From Clostridiaceae bacterium BRH_c20a (GTDB lineage: Bacteria > Bacillota > Peptococcia > Peptococcales > BICA1-8), in the NCBI GenBank assembly GCA_000961765.1, contig LADT01000086.1, positions 119,281 to 183,280 on the forward strand: 64,000 nt of DNA, read 5' to 3'. The notes beneath the pieces are model-generated. The model was not told where the DNA came from. It made no database searches and worked only from the letters and a program-made list of their open reading frames with translations. This document shows positions 18,044 through 26,280 of the stretch, piece by piece. Position 1 is the first letter of the stretch. Every line of letters begins with the position of its first letter. The translations under genes and the position numbers were made by a program.

Positions 18044-19156
18044 TTACTTTTTATTAGTTGCTACCTCTTCTAGAACTTTCATTATTTTCGACATTGAATC
18101 AGGATTTCCTGCTTTTTTTATGTTTATCGACATTCTCTTTAAAAATTGACTGTTATTTATCAAATTGTTTATTGCCTCTAAAAGGTTATCTCCGGTTAAA
18201 TTTTTATCTAACAGCATTTGTGCACCCTCCCTCTCTACTAAGGAACGGGCATTATATTCTTGGTGATTTTCTGCTGCAAATGGATAAGGAATCAAAATAG
18301 CTGGTAAGCCTATTGCTGTTATCTCTGCAATAAATGTTGCACCAGCCCGACCGACACATAAGTCAGCAGCGTTAAGCCCATACTCCATATTATAAATATA
18401 AGGCTCGAGAATAACATTTCCATATTCTTCCAAGTTTATACCTTTTAGAGCCAATTGCTTAACCATTTCATTATAGCCCTGTTCTCCGGTAACATGAATA
18501 ATCTGCAGATTTGGTATCTTTAATAGCTGAGGATAAATAGCTAAAAAAGCATTATTTATGCTTTTTGCCCCTCTGCTCCCTCCACTTACCAATAAAGTAA
18601 TTTTTTCGGGCTCTAGTTTAAAATGCTTTAAAGCTTCCTCCCTACTTACCCGGAAAATTTCTTCTCTAACTGGCAAACCGGTTAAAACTACTTTTTTAGT
18701 ATCAGTAAAATATTTTTCCGATTCAGGAAAAGTAATCATAATTTTATTAGCAAGCCTAGCTAGTGTTTTATTAGTCAACCCCGGCAAAGCATTTTGCTCG
18801 TGAATAACAGTTGGGATATTCAAAAGAGACCCTGCAAAAACTACAGGGCCACATACATAACCCCCGGTACCAACTATTAGCTGAGGATTATATTTCCTGA
18901 TAATATTTAAAGCCTGAGTACCGCCCTGCAAGGCTTTTAGTCCAACCCGCAAGGCCTGCCAGGAGAATTTACGCTGCCAGCCTTCAACTTCTATGGTTCG
19001 AAAAGGTATGCCAGCTTCCGGAACGATTTTAGCTTCTAAGCCTCTACTAGTCCCTACATAAAGCACCTCTCCGCCATTATTTACAATGTTTTTAGCTAAA
19101 GCTAGGGCAGGATAAACATGCCCCCCTGTCCCTCCGCCCGCAAAAAGAACTCGCAT
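18044..19156 (-). CDS. murG: UDP-GlcNAc:lipid I N-acetylglucosaminyltransferase MurG
   Basis: The 370-residue GT28 glycosyltransferase makes lipid II from lipid I at the inner membrane face. It has the G-loops GGTGGHVYPALA and GTGGYVCGP, IHEQNALPGLTNK, the donor site motif GGSRGAKSIN, and the C-terminal CVGRAGATFIAEITAIGLPAI with PYPFAAENHQ. It is full length. It lies between ftsW and murC, separated from both by repeat-bearing gaps. Confidence 0.97.
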   Translation of the reverse strand: MRVLFAGGGTGGHVYPALALAKNIVNNGGEVLYVGTSRGLEAKIVPEAGIPFRTIEVEGWQRKFSWQALRVGLKALQGGTQALNIIRKYNPQLIVGTGGYVCGPVVFAGSLLNIPTVIHEQNALPGLTNKTLARLANKIMITFPESEKYFTDTKKVVLTGLPVREEIFRVSREEALKHFKLEPEKITLLVSGGSRGAKSINNAFLAIYPQLLKIPNLQIIHVTGEQGYNEMVKQLALKGINLEEYGNVILEPYIYNMEYGLNAADLCVGRAGATFIAEITAIGLPAILIPYPFAAENHQEYNARSLVEREGAQMLLDKNLTGDNLLEAINNLINNSQFLKRMSINIKKAGNPDSMSKIMKVLEEVATNKK

Positions 19157-19204
19157 TATCTTTCACCTCTTAAATCGCCACAGGCGATTTCGTTTCTCCG
19201 TGGG

Positions 19205-19288
19205 CCCGTTTATTTTTCCGGGCACTGGTCACCGGACACTGAGCACGCCCCCAAAAGAATGACTCAAAACTAGCCACTAGCCACTAAA
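19205..19288. repeat. Degenerate ~10-nt word repeats between ftsW and murG
   Basis: Words of the form GGCACTGGTCAC, GGACACTGAGCAC and TAGCCACTAGCCACTAA follow each other. The same words recur in other gaps of this window. No gene is present. Confidence 0.6.
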
Positions 19289-20386
19289 TCACTTTTGCGC
19301 ATACCTTGATATATTCAAAAGTATCCCCACACCTATTAAGGAAATGGTCAGGGAAGAACCGCCGTAACTGACAAAAGGAAGAGTAATTCCCGTAACCGGA
19401 AGAGCCCCTGTCACTACTCCCATATTAATTACTGATTGTACTGCAATAATACTAGTGAGTCCTACCGCCAGCATCGATCCAAAACGGTCAGGTGCATAGA
19501 GGGCAATTCGATAGCCTCGCCAAATAAATAGGAAAAAAAGTAGAATTACCAAAAATATCCCAATAAAACCTAACTCTTCACCAATAATGGCAAAAATAAA
19601 ATCCGTATGCCGCTCCGGCAGATATAAAAATTTCTGACGACTATTGCCTAATCCTATGCCAAAAAGCCATCCCGACCCTAACGCGTAAAGAGATTGGACC
19701 GTTTGATAGCCCTCATTACTCGCTGTTTCAAAGGGCTTTAGATATCCAATTATTCTTTTCAACCGATAGGGCTCTTGGTAAATTAAGCCAGCTACACCCA
19801 CCAACCCCGTAATAGCTAAACCTGTTAAATGGGACAATCGAGCCCCGGCAGCAATAAACATACAAAATGCTGTACCGGCAACAGCGACAGTAGTCCCCAA
19901 ATCAGGCTGTTTCAATAATAGACCGGCTACCACTGCTAAAATAAGCAAATATGATAAAAATCCTTTTGCAGTTTTTATTTGCTCCGCATTTGTACTCATC
20001 AGCCGAGCAAAGAAAAAAACTATGGCTAGTTTTATTATTTCCGAGGGGGCAAAGACCATAGTGCCTACTCCCAACCATCGACTAGACCCTTTTACCTCAA
20101 CTCCGACACCAGGGATTAAAACTAATGCTAATAAAACCAAGTTAATGATGAATCCGGTTATAATTAGCTTTTTAGTCTTATAATAATCTAAGTTCATAAA
20201 GAAAAACATGGCAATAATACCCAAACCCGACCACCTAATCTGCCTTTTTAAGAAATAATAAGGATCATCATAAAAAAGCATAGCGTGGTAGGAACTGGCA
20301 CTTAAGACCATGATCACACCAATACTCAATAACAGGAAGGTTGTCAAAAAAAGTACGAGATCGGGCTGCTTTTTTTTGAAGCTCAC
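19289..20386 (-). CDS. ftsW: Lipid II polymerase FtsW/SpoVE (SEDS family)
   Basis: The 365-residue SEDS protein has about ten transmembrane helices, the early LLLSIGVIMVLSASS segment, KQPDLGTTVAV, the catalytic-region aspartate loop, and the C-terminal family signature GVVTGALPVTGITLPFVSYGGSS. It is a peptidoglycan glycosyltransferase that works with the class B PBP encoded upstream. The start is GTG behind AAGGGGGTGACAG. Whether it serves division, sporulation or both cannot be told; it is the only SEDS gene in the cluster. Confidence 0.95.
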   Translation of the reverse strand: MSFKKKQPDLVLFLTTFLLLSIGVIMVLSASSYHAMLFYDDPYYFLKRQIRWSGLGIIAMFFFMNLDYYKTKKLIITGFIINLVLLALVLIPGVGVEVKGSSRWLGVGTMVFAPSEIIKLAIVFFFARLMSTNAEQIKTAKGFLSYLLILAVVAGLLLKQPDLGTTVAVAGTAFCMFIAAGARLSHLTGLAITGLVGVAGLIYQEPYRLKRIIGYLKPFETASNEGYQTVQSLYALGSGWLFGIGLGNSRQKFLYLPERHTDFIFAIIGEELGFIGIFLVILLFFLFIWRGYRIALYAPDRFGSMLAVGLTSIIAVQSVINMGVVTGALPVTGITLPFVSYGGSSLTISLIGVGILLNISRYAQK

Positions 20387-20390
20387 CCTG

Positions 20391-21755
20391 TCACCCCCTT
20401 AATTGTAGTACAAGTTCTTTAAAGACATTGCCCCGTTCCTCAAAATTATCAAACATATCAAAACTGGCACAGGCAGGTGAAAGTAAAACTATATCCCCTA
20501 AAACCGCAAGATTGTAAGCTTTTTTTACTGCCTCATGATAATCCGCTGCCTCATGGATATTAGTTAATCTAAATCCTTTTTCTAATACAGCTTTTTTTAT
20601 CTCTGGTGCAGCTTCACCTACTAAGACTAATTCCTTAACCTTTTCTTTTATTCTTACCGCAAACTCCAAAAAATCACTGCCTTTATTTCTACCGCCGGCT
20701 ATTAAGACCAATGGCTCATTAAAAGCCTCTAACGCTTTTATACTCGCGTCTGGATTGGTCCCTTTAGAATCATTAATAAATTTTATACCCTTTAGTTCAG
20801 TCACTAATTCTAGCCTATGGGGGACGCCCGGAAAGTTAACAAGTGTTTTTTTAATCCCCTCAGGTTGGAGTCCTAAAATATATGCTGCCCCAATAGCAGC
20901 CATGGCATTTTCTAAATTATGACTGCCTTTAATATTTATCTCAGCAGGGCTGCAAATGGGGACAGGTCCTTCACCAATATTGATTACCAGGTTACCATCA
21001 AGTAGATATATTCCTTCTTCTAACTTATTCCTCCTGCTAAAAAATATCACATGACTTTTAGCCCCTCTAGATAACTTTTTAACTAAGGGATCATCATAAT
21101 TGAGGATAAGAATATCCTCTTCTGCCTGATTCTTATAAATTTGCGCTTTAATCGACCGATAGGCATCCATAGTTCCATGACGGTCTAAATGGTCAGGCGT
21201 AATATTTAAAATTATGGCAACCCTTGGTTTAAAATCAATAGTACCCTCTAATTGAAAGCTGCTTACCTCCGCTACAATTAAATCTTGAGCTGTCAGTCCT
21301 TCAACATCGGAAATAAGGGGTTTGCCAATATTGCCGCCTATGATAACATTTCTGCCGCTATCTTGAAAAAGCTGTCCAACTAAAGCAGTAGTAGTGGTTT
21401 TTCCGTTTGTTCCCGTTACTGCAATAACAGGTGCTCGGGAAAATCTATAGGCTAATTCTAGTTCACTAAGAACGGGAATCTGATTTTGGGCCGCTTCAAC
21501 TAGGGGTGGAATTGTTAGCGGTATTCCGGGACTAACCACAATAAAATCAGGATTAATTTTTTTTATATTGGGTTGCTCACCCCAAATTGTTTCTATCCCT
21601 AGAACCTCTACCTCTTTTTGGACATTTTGCATGGCATCGACTGGTTTTACATCAGTTAATATCACCTGGGCCCCATGACCACTTAAAAATTTGCTGGCAG
21701 CGACCCCACTTCTGGCAGCCCCCATAATTAGTATTTTTTTACCGCTTACTTCCAT
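20391..21755 (-). CDS. murD: UDP-N-acetylmuramoylalanine-D-glutamate ligase MurD
   Basis: The 454-residue Mur ligase adds D-glutamate. Motifs seen are GAARSGVAASKFL at the N-terminus, the P-loop VTGTNGKTTTTALV near residue 114, SSFQLE, the NITPDHLDRHG carbamylation and metal region, INDSKGTNPDAS and SPACASFDMFDNFEERG. It ends 4 nt before ftsW. The start ATG follows GGGGGGTTAAC. Confidence 0.97.
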   Translation of the reverse strand: MEVSGKKILIMGAARSGVAASKFLSGHGAQVILTDVKPVDAMQNVQKEVEVLGIETIWGEQPNIKKINPDFIVVSPGIPLTIPPLVEAAQNQIPVLSELELAYRFSRAPVIAVTGTNGKTTTTALVGQLFQDSGRNVIIGGNIGKPLISDVEGLTAQDLIVAEVSSFQLEGTIDFKPRVAIILNITPDHLDRHGTMDAYRSIKAQIYKNQAEEDILILNYDDPLVKKLSRGAKSHVIFFSRRNKLEEGIYLLDGNLVINIGEGPVPICSPAEINIKGSHNLENAMAAIGAAYILGLQPEGIKKTLVNFPGVPHRLELVTELKGIKFINDSKGTNPDASIKALEAFNEPLVLIAGGRNKGSDFLEFAVRIKEKVKELVLVGEAAPEIKKAVLEKGFRLTNIHEAADYHEAVKKAYNLAVLGDIVLLSPACASFDMFDNFEERGNVFKELVLQLRG

Positions 21756-21949
21756 ATGTTAACCCCCCTTTATAGGAAAAGTTCTAACCGGGGATATATC
21801 TGAGCGGGAACTTTTCCGAACCTACAGTTCTACAGTAAAAGATTGCACTCCACTTCGTTGCGTTAGATTAAGATTTCGCTTCGCTAGATTAAGGATAAAA
21901 AGGACACTTTTTCAATTTCGAGGTAACGGAGCGAAACAAACTTGTTTGT

Positions 21950-22026
21950 GTCAGACGCAAAATGATGACCCCAAAGTACTGTCAGACGCGTAACCTTTAC
22001 TCCGTAGCAATTGTCAGACGCAATAT
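21950..22026 (-). repeat. Three copies of a ~32-nt GCGTCTGACA repeat
   Basis: The core CAGACGC recurs at 21952, 21983 and 22015, a 31-32-nt period, in the gap between mraY and murD. It is the same family as the array at 30057-30286 but in the opposite orientation. The rest of the 349-nt gap has CTACAGTTCTACAG, CGCTTCGCTAGATTAAGG and ACACCGGACACTGAGCAC words and no gene. Confidence 0.75.
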
Positions 22027-22104
22027 CTTAACCCAATAGAATCCCGACAATGGTCACTGAACACCGGACACTGAGCACTGATCACTGGGCACGAAGCCCA
22101 ACAA

Positions 22105-23070
22105 TCACCCCAAAGTATAATCATGTACCATTAAACCCAAAACAACAAAAATCGCGGCGACAGTCCAAAAGGTAAAAACAACCTTCTGCTCTGACCAGCC
22201 TTTTAATTCATAATGATGATGCAGGGGACTCATTAAAAAAACCCTTTGACCTGTTAGCTTAAAAGAAATAACCTGAATAATAACCGATAAAGTCTCTAAA
22301 ACGTAAACCGCCCCTAATATAGGCAGTAAAAGTTCGGTTTTAGTTAAAACAGCCAAACCTGCAATAGCACCACCTAGGGCAAGGGAACCCGTATCTCCCA
22401 TAAATACTCGGGCGGGATAAATATTAAAAAACAAAAAACCAAAACAGCTCCCAACTAGGGCAGCACTAAAAATAGTAATGCTATATAGTTGTTCAGTAAA
22501 ACCTATAAGAACATAGCCTAAGGCAACAAAAAGAGTTATCCCTGCCGCTAACCCATCTAAGCCATCAGTCAAATTCACAGCATTTGTAGTACCTATAGCT
22601 AGAAAGACAACAAAAGGCAGATATGCCCAGCCTAAATTTATGCTACTCCCTAAGAAAGGAATTACTAAATCTGTTCCCCGACCCAAATAGTTGACGGCAA
22701 CCCAGGCTAGAATGCTTGACAAAATAAACTGACCTATTATCTTATCCCTAGCTTTTAAACCCAAAGACCTTTTTTTTACAATTTTAATATAATCATCTAT
22801 AAATCCAATAAGTCCATAACCTAAAGTAAACAACAATAGTACATATGTAACTAAACTATCTTTAGCGATAAAAACTGTACCCAAGGTTAAACTGAAAAGG
22901 AACATTACTCCACCCATGGTGGGTGTCCCCTGTTTAACCAAATGCCGTTTAGGTCCATCATCACGCACACTTTGTCCAAATTTAAACCGTTTTAGGGCGG
23001 GAATAAGTAAAGGGCCAATAATAAAACATGCTGCCGTACTGATTATTAATGCTATTAGTATATCTTTCAC
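22105..23070 (-). CDS. mraY: Phospho-N-acetylmuramoyl-pentapeptide transferase MraY
   Basis: The 321-residue, ten-helix membrane enzyme transfers phospho-MurNAc-pentapeptide to undecaprenyl phosphate, making lipid I. It has the family blocks KQGTPTMGG near residue 47, the active-site GFIDDYIK, NAVNLTDGLDGLA, FMGDTGSLALGG and SPLHHHYELKGW. It begins 7 nt after murF and ends before a repeat-rich gap. Confidence 0.97.
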   Translation of the reverse strand: MKDILIALIISTAACFIIGPLLIPALKRFKFGQSVRDDGPKRHLVKQGTPTMGGVMFLFSLTLGTVFIAKDSLVTYVLLLFTLGYGLIGFIDDYIKIVKKRSLGLKARDKIIGQFILSSILAWVAVNYLGRGTDLVIPFLGSSINLGWAYLPFVVFLAIGTTNAVNLTDGLDGLAAGITLFVALGYVLIGFTEQLYSITIFSAALVGSCFGFLFFNIYPARVFMGDTGSLALGGAIAGLAVLTKTELLLPILGAVYVLETLSVIIQVISFKLTGQRVFLMSPLHHHYELKGWSEQKVVFTFWTVAAIFVVLGLMVHDYTLG

Positions 23071-23077
23071 TCTGTTT

Positions 23078-24457
23078 TCACCCCATCAATCCCTGCACAA
23101 TTGTTTCCATCTTCATTCCTCTGCTGCCCTTAACTAGGATTAAATCACCGGAAATTATTATTTCCTTAAGAAATTCTAATGCGGTAATGTTGTTATCATA
23201 AAATTTAATCTTTTCCTCCTTCATTCCTGCTTGGATAGCACCTTTCCCAATTAGTTCCCCTAGCTTACCTACTGCCACTAGTAAATCAACATTCTCTTGG
23301 TAAGCTATTTGTCCCATATGATAATGCTCTGTTTCTTCATAAATTCCAAGCTCATACATATCACCCAAAACAGCTATTTTTCTTTCGCCTGATATCTCGT
23401 TGAGCACCTTTATAGCCGCCTCCATGGATGTAGGGTTAGCATTGTATGTATCATTTATAATTTTGACACCTTGTCGAGTATTTTCGATTTGCAGGCGCAT
23501 AGCAGTCAACTCTATACCAGCTAAACCTCTTTTAATTTCTTTCCAACTTATATCTAACCCTCTGGCTATACCAATAGCGGCTAAAGCATTTAAGATATTA
23601 TGTTCACCCGGAATATTAAGCTCTACATCCTGAGTATCACCAGCAAAATGAACTGTAAATTGACTGCCTTCTTCACCTAGATAACGTATATCTGCTGCCC
23701 AAATATCAGCATATGAATCTAAACCAAACCAGATAACAGCACCTGGACATCTCTCAAGCCAAGGTTTTAATAGCTGGCGGTCCTTACTGTTTAAAAAGAT
23801 AGACCCTTTAGGAGGGATAAATTCTAAAAGTTCTGCTTTCGCTTGTGCAATCTTCTCCTGTGAACCTAAAAGTTCAGCATGAACCTGACCAATATTAGTA
23901 ATAATACCATGGGTTGGCTGAGCCATTTGACATAGAAAAGAGATTTGCCCTAGACCCCGCATACCCATTTCTAACACCAAGGCTTCGTGTTCCTTAGTTA
24001 TCCCGCATAAGGTCAAGGGGAGCCCAAGCTCATTATTATAATTGCCCTCTGTTTTTACTGTGTTGAATTTCTCCTTTAATATACTAAATACCATATCCTT
24101 TGTTGTAGTTTTTCCAGTACTACCGGTTACTGCTATTACAGGAAGTGTTATGTTCTGTCTAATTAATTTAGCTAAGTCCTGCAAAAACCTTATGGTATTT
24201 TCACAAATTAATAGGTTTTTATCCAGCTGTTCTTCGACTGCTTTCGGCTGGGAAATTACTGCCCCCACTGCACCATTAGCTAGTGCAGCATCGACATAAT
24301 GATGACCGTCTGTATTCTCCCCTTTAATGGCAAAAAACAGGTCGCCATCTTTCGCCTTACGGCTATCGATGACCACGCCCTGGGGAATAACATTTGGGGC
24401 ACCACGATAGCGACCACCTAAAAACTTAGCTAAGTTTTGCATAGTTAGGTTCAACAT
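23078..24457 (-). CDS. murF: UDP-MurNAc-tripeptide:D-Ala-D-Ala ligase MurF
   Basis: The 459-residue Mur ligase adds D-Ala-D-Ala. It shows DSRKAKDGDLFFAIKGENTDGHHYVDAAL, the P-loop VTGSTGKTTTKDMV, the NEIGxPLT-like NNELGLPLTL, INDTYNANPTSMEAAI and VLGDMYELG. I start it at the ATG at 24457 because AGAAGGTG lies 6 nt upstream; a GTG 9 nt earlier is inside that site. No ddl gene is present in the cluster. Confidence 0.96.
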   Translation of the reverse strand: MLNLTMQNLAKFLGGRYRGAPNVIPQGVVIDSRKAKDGDLFFAIKGENTDGHHYVDAALANGAVGAVISQPKAVEEQLDKNLLICENTIRFLQDLAKLIRQNITLPVIAVTGSTGKTTTKDMVFSILKEKFNTVKTEGNYNNELGLPLTLCGITKEHEALVLEMGMRGLGQISFLCQMAQPTHGIITNIGQVHAELLGSQEKIAQAKAELLEFIPPKGSIFLNSKDRQLLKPWLERCPGAVIWFGLDSYADIWAADIRYLGEEGSQFTVHFAGDTQDVELNIPGEHNILNALAAIGIARGLDISWKEIKRGLAGIELTAMRLQIENTRQGVKIINDTYNANPTSMEAAIKVLNEISGERKIAVLGDMYELGIYEETEHYHMGQIAYQENVDLLVAVGKLGELIGKGAIQAGMKEEKIKFYDNNITALEFLKEIIISGDLILVKGSRGMKMETIVQGLMG

Positions 24458-24529
24458 TGTATTCACCTTCTTCTACTAGATAAAGTCGATAAACTATAGC
24501 TAATAGTAATACATGCATGAATGATACAA

Positions 24530-24606
24530 AATGCTATGGACCATGGACTATCGACTATAGACTTCCAATTAAACACTCTTTCACTATTTTTTTCGCGCCC
24601 ACGGAC
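24530..24606. repeat. Degenerate TATGGAC-type word repeats between murE and murF
   Basis: CTATGGACCATGGACTATCG and CTATAGAC words repeat with a 7-8-nt period. Similar words occur at 26164, 33636, 35582 and 46812. No gene is present. Confidence 0.6.
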
Positions 24607-26085
24607 TCACGAATTAACGCGCCCACGCTTTAGTATTTCTTCCGCAACAGCTTTATCATCGAAGGGATATTTTTTGCCGTTGACCTCTTGGTAGGTTTCG
24701 TGCCCTTTTCCAGCTATGATTACTATATCATCCTTTTTTGCCATTTCAAGAGCTTCTTTAATGGCCTGTCTCCTATCAATAACAACGTGATACTTATCAG
24801 GACCCACTATCTCTTTGATTCCAGGCAGTATATCATTAATAATTGTTTGTAGGTCCTCAGTACGGGGGTTATCTGAAGTTACTATCGAAAAATCACTAAA
24901 CTCTGCAGCCGCCTTACCCATGATAGGTCTTTTTGTCCTATCCCGATCTCCCCCACAGCCAAATACTGTAATAATTCGCCCTTTAGCAAACTCTCGAGCA
25001 GTAGTTAAAATATTAACCAGACTATCTGGGGTATGTGCATAGTCCACAATAACTGCAAAATCATCTGTTCCTTCCACTAGCTGAAAACGCCCGGCAATAC
25101 CAGTAATCCTTTCAAGGCTTTGCTTTGCGTCCTCTCGGGAAACACCCTGAGTTTGGGCTGCAGCTAATGCGGCTAAAGAATTATAGACATTAAATTTTCC
25201 TGTTAACTGAAGCTTAATTTCTTCTTCATCTATTCTATAGCTGACACCTGTTGAAGTGATTTTTAAAGCTTCTGCCTTTAAATTTGCTTTATTATCAATA
25301 CCATAGCTTATTTTTTCAACATTAATTTCTCCCAAAAGCTTTTGACCCCAAGGGTCATCACAATTTATGACAGCTGCTTTGGGGTAGATCTTATTAGTAT
25401 CATTATTAAGGTCTTTAAATAATTTTGACTTAGCTTGGTAATATTCCTCCATAGATTGATGATAATCTAAATGATCCTGTGTTAAATTTGTAAAAACAGC
25501 AATATCAAATTCACAGCCTCTGACCCGGGCTAAATCAAGAGCATGGGAGCTAACCTCCATTACTACACAGGTAACATTTTCTGCCACCATTTGGGAAAAT
25601 AACTCTTGCAAATCTGATGACTCCGGAGTTGTTCTTTCTACCGGAATAATCTTATCACCAATACGGTTATGAATAGTTCCTATAAGTCCAACCTTATGAC
25701 CCCGATCCTCAAATATTGTAGCTATTAAGTTAGACGTGGTTGTTTTACCATTTGTACCTGTTACTCCAATTAAAAGAAACCTTCTTGAAGGGTGGTCATA
25801 AAAAGCAGCACTTAAATCAGCCAAAGCATTCCTGCTATTTTCAACTAAAACCCAAGGATAATCGGAAGAACAACAGTTTTTATCTTCAATCACAACTGCA
25901 TTTGCTCCTTGAGCTAAAGCATTTTTAATATAGTGATGTCCATCAGTTTTGAAGCCTTTGATAGCTACAAATAAGTCCCCTTCTTTTACCTGACGGGAAT
26001 CATATTTAACTCCCTTAATTTCTACATCCATAATTCTAGCCACCGAAGTCTTGGGTATTTTTTGAACTAATGATTCTAATTTCAC
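24607..26085 (-). CDS. murE: UDP-MurNAc-L-Ala-D-Glu:meso-diaminopimelate ligase MurE
   Basis: The 492-residue ligase has YDSRQVKEGDLFVAIKG, the P-loop GVTGTNGKTTTSNLI near residue 110, TTPESSDLQ, the FTNLTQDHLDYH region, and SDNPRTED near residue 405. The DNPR motif marks meso-diaminopimelate as the amino acid added, in contrast to lysine-type enzymes, so the peptidoglycan should be of the DAP type. The N-terminal MKLESL start follows GGAGGAAAGTGGTGTG. It is followed by a repeat-bearing gap before murF. Confidence 0.97.
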   Translation of the reverse strand: MKLESLVQKIPKTSVARIMDVEIKGVKYDSRQVKEGDLFVAIKGFKTDGHHYIKNALAQGANAVVIEDKNCCSSDYPWVLVENSRNALADLSAAFYDHPSRRFLLIGVTGTNGKTTTSNLIATIFEDRGHKVGLIGTIHNRIGDKIIPVERTTPESSDLQELFSQMVAENVTCVVMEVSSHALDLARVRGCEFDIAVFTNLTQDHLDYHQSMEEYYQAKSKLFKDLNNDTNKIYPKAAVINCDDPWGQKLLGEINVEKISYGIDNKANLKAEALKITSTGVSYRIDEEEIKLQLTGKFNVYNSLAALAAAQTQGVSREDAKQSLERITGIAGRFQLVEGTDDFAVIVDYAHTPDSLVNILTTAREFAKGRIITVFGCGGDRDRTKRPIMGKAAAEFSDFSIVTSDNPRTEDLQTIINDILPGIKEIVGPDKYHVVIDRRQAIKEALEMAKKDDIVIIAGKGHETYQEVNGKKYPFDDKAVAEEILKRGRVNS

Positions 26086-26163
26086 ACCACTTTCCTCCTC
26101 CCTGATTTTACCTATACTTATTATTATAGCCCAACTAGAGACTGCTTAACACATTCGCTAGAT

Positions 26164-26242
26164 TAAGTCGATAGACGATAGACGATAGACCATTATCCCT
26201 TTCAGAATACTGGTCCCTGGACCCTGGTCACTGATCCCTGTG
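26164..26242. repeat. Degenerate GATAGAC and CCCTGG word repeats between spoVD and murE
   Basis: GTCGATAGACGATAGACGAT is followed by ACTGGTCCCTGGACCCTGG and CACTGATCCCTG words, two adjoining short-period repeats of the kinds seen in other gaps here. Confidence 0.65.
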
Positions 26243-26280
26243 AAACACACCTTACTCTATAGAAAAGAGGAAACCGGTCC

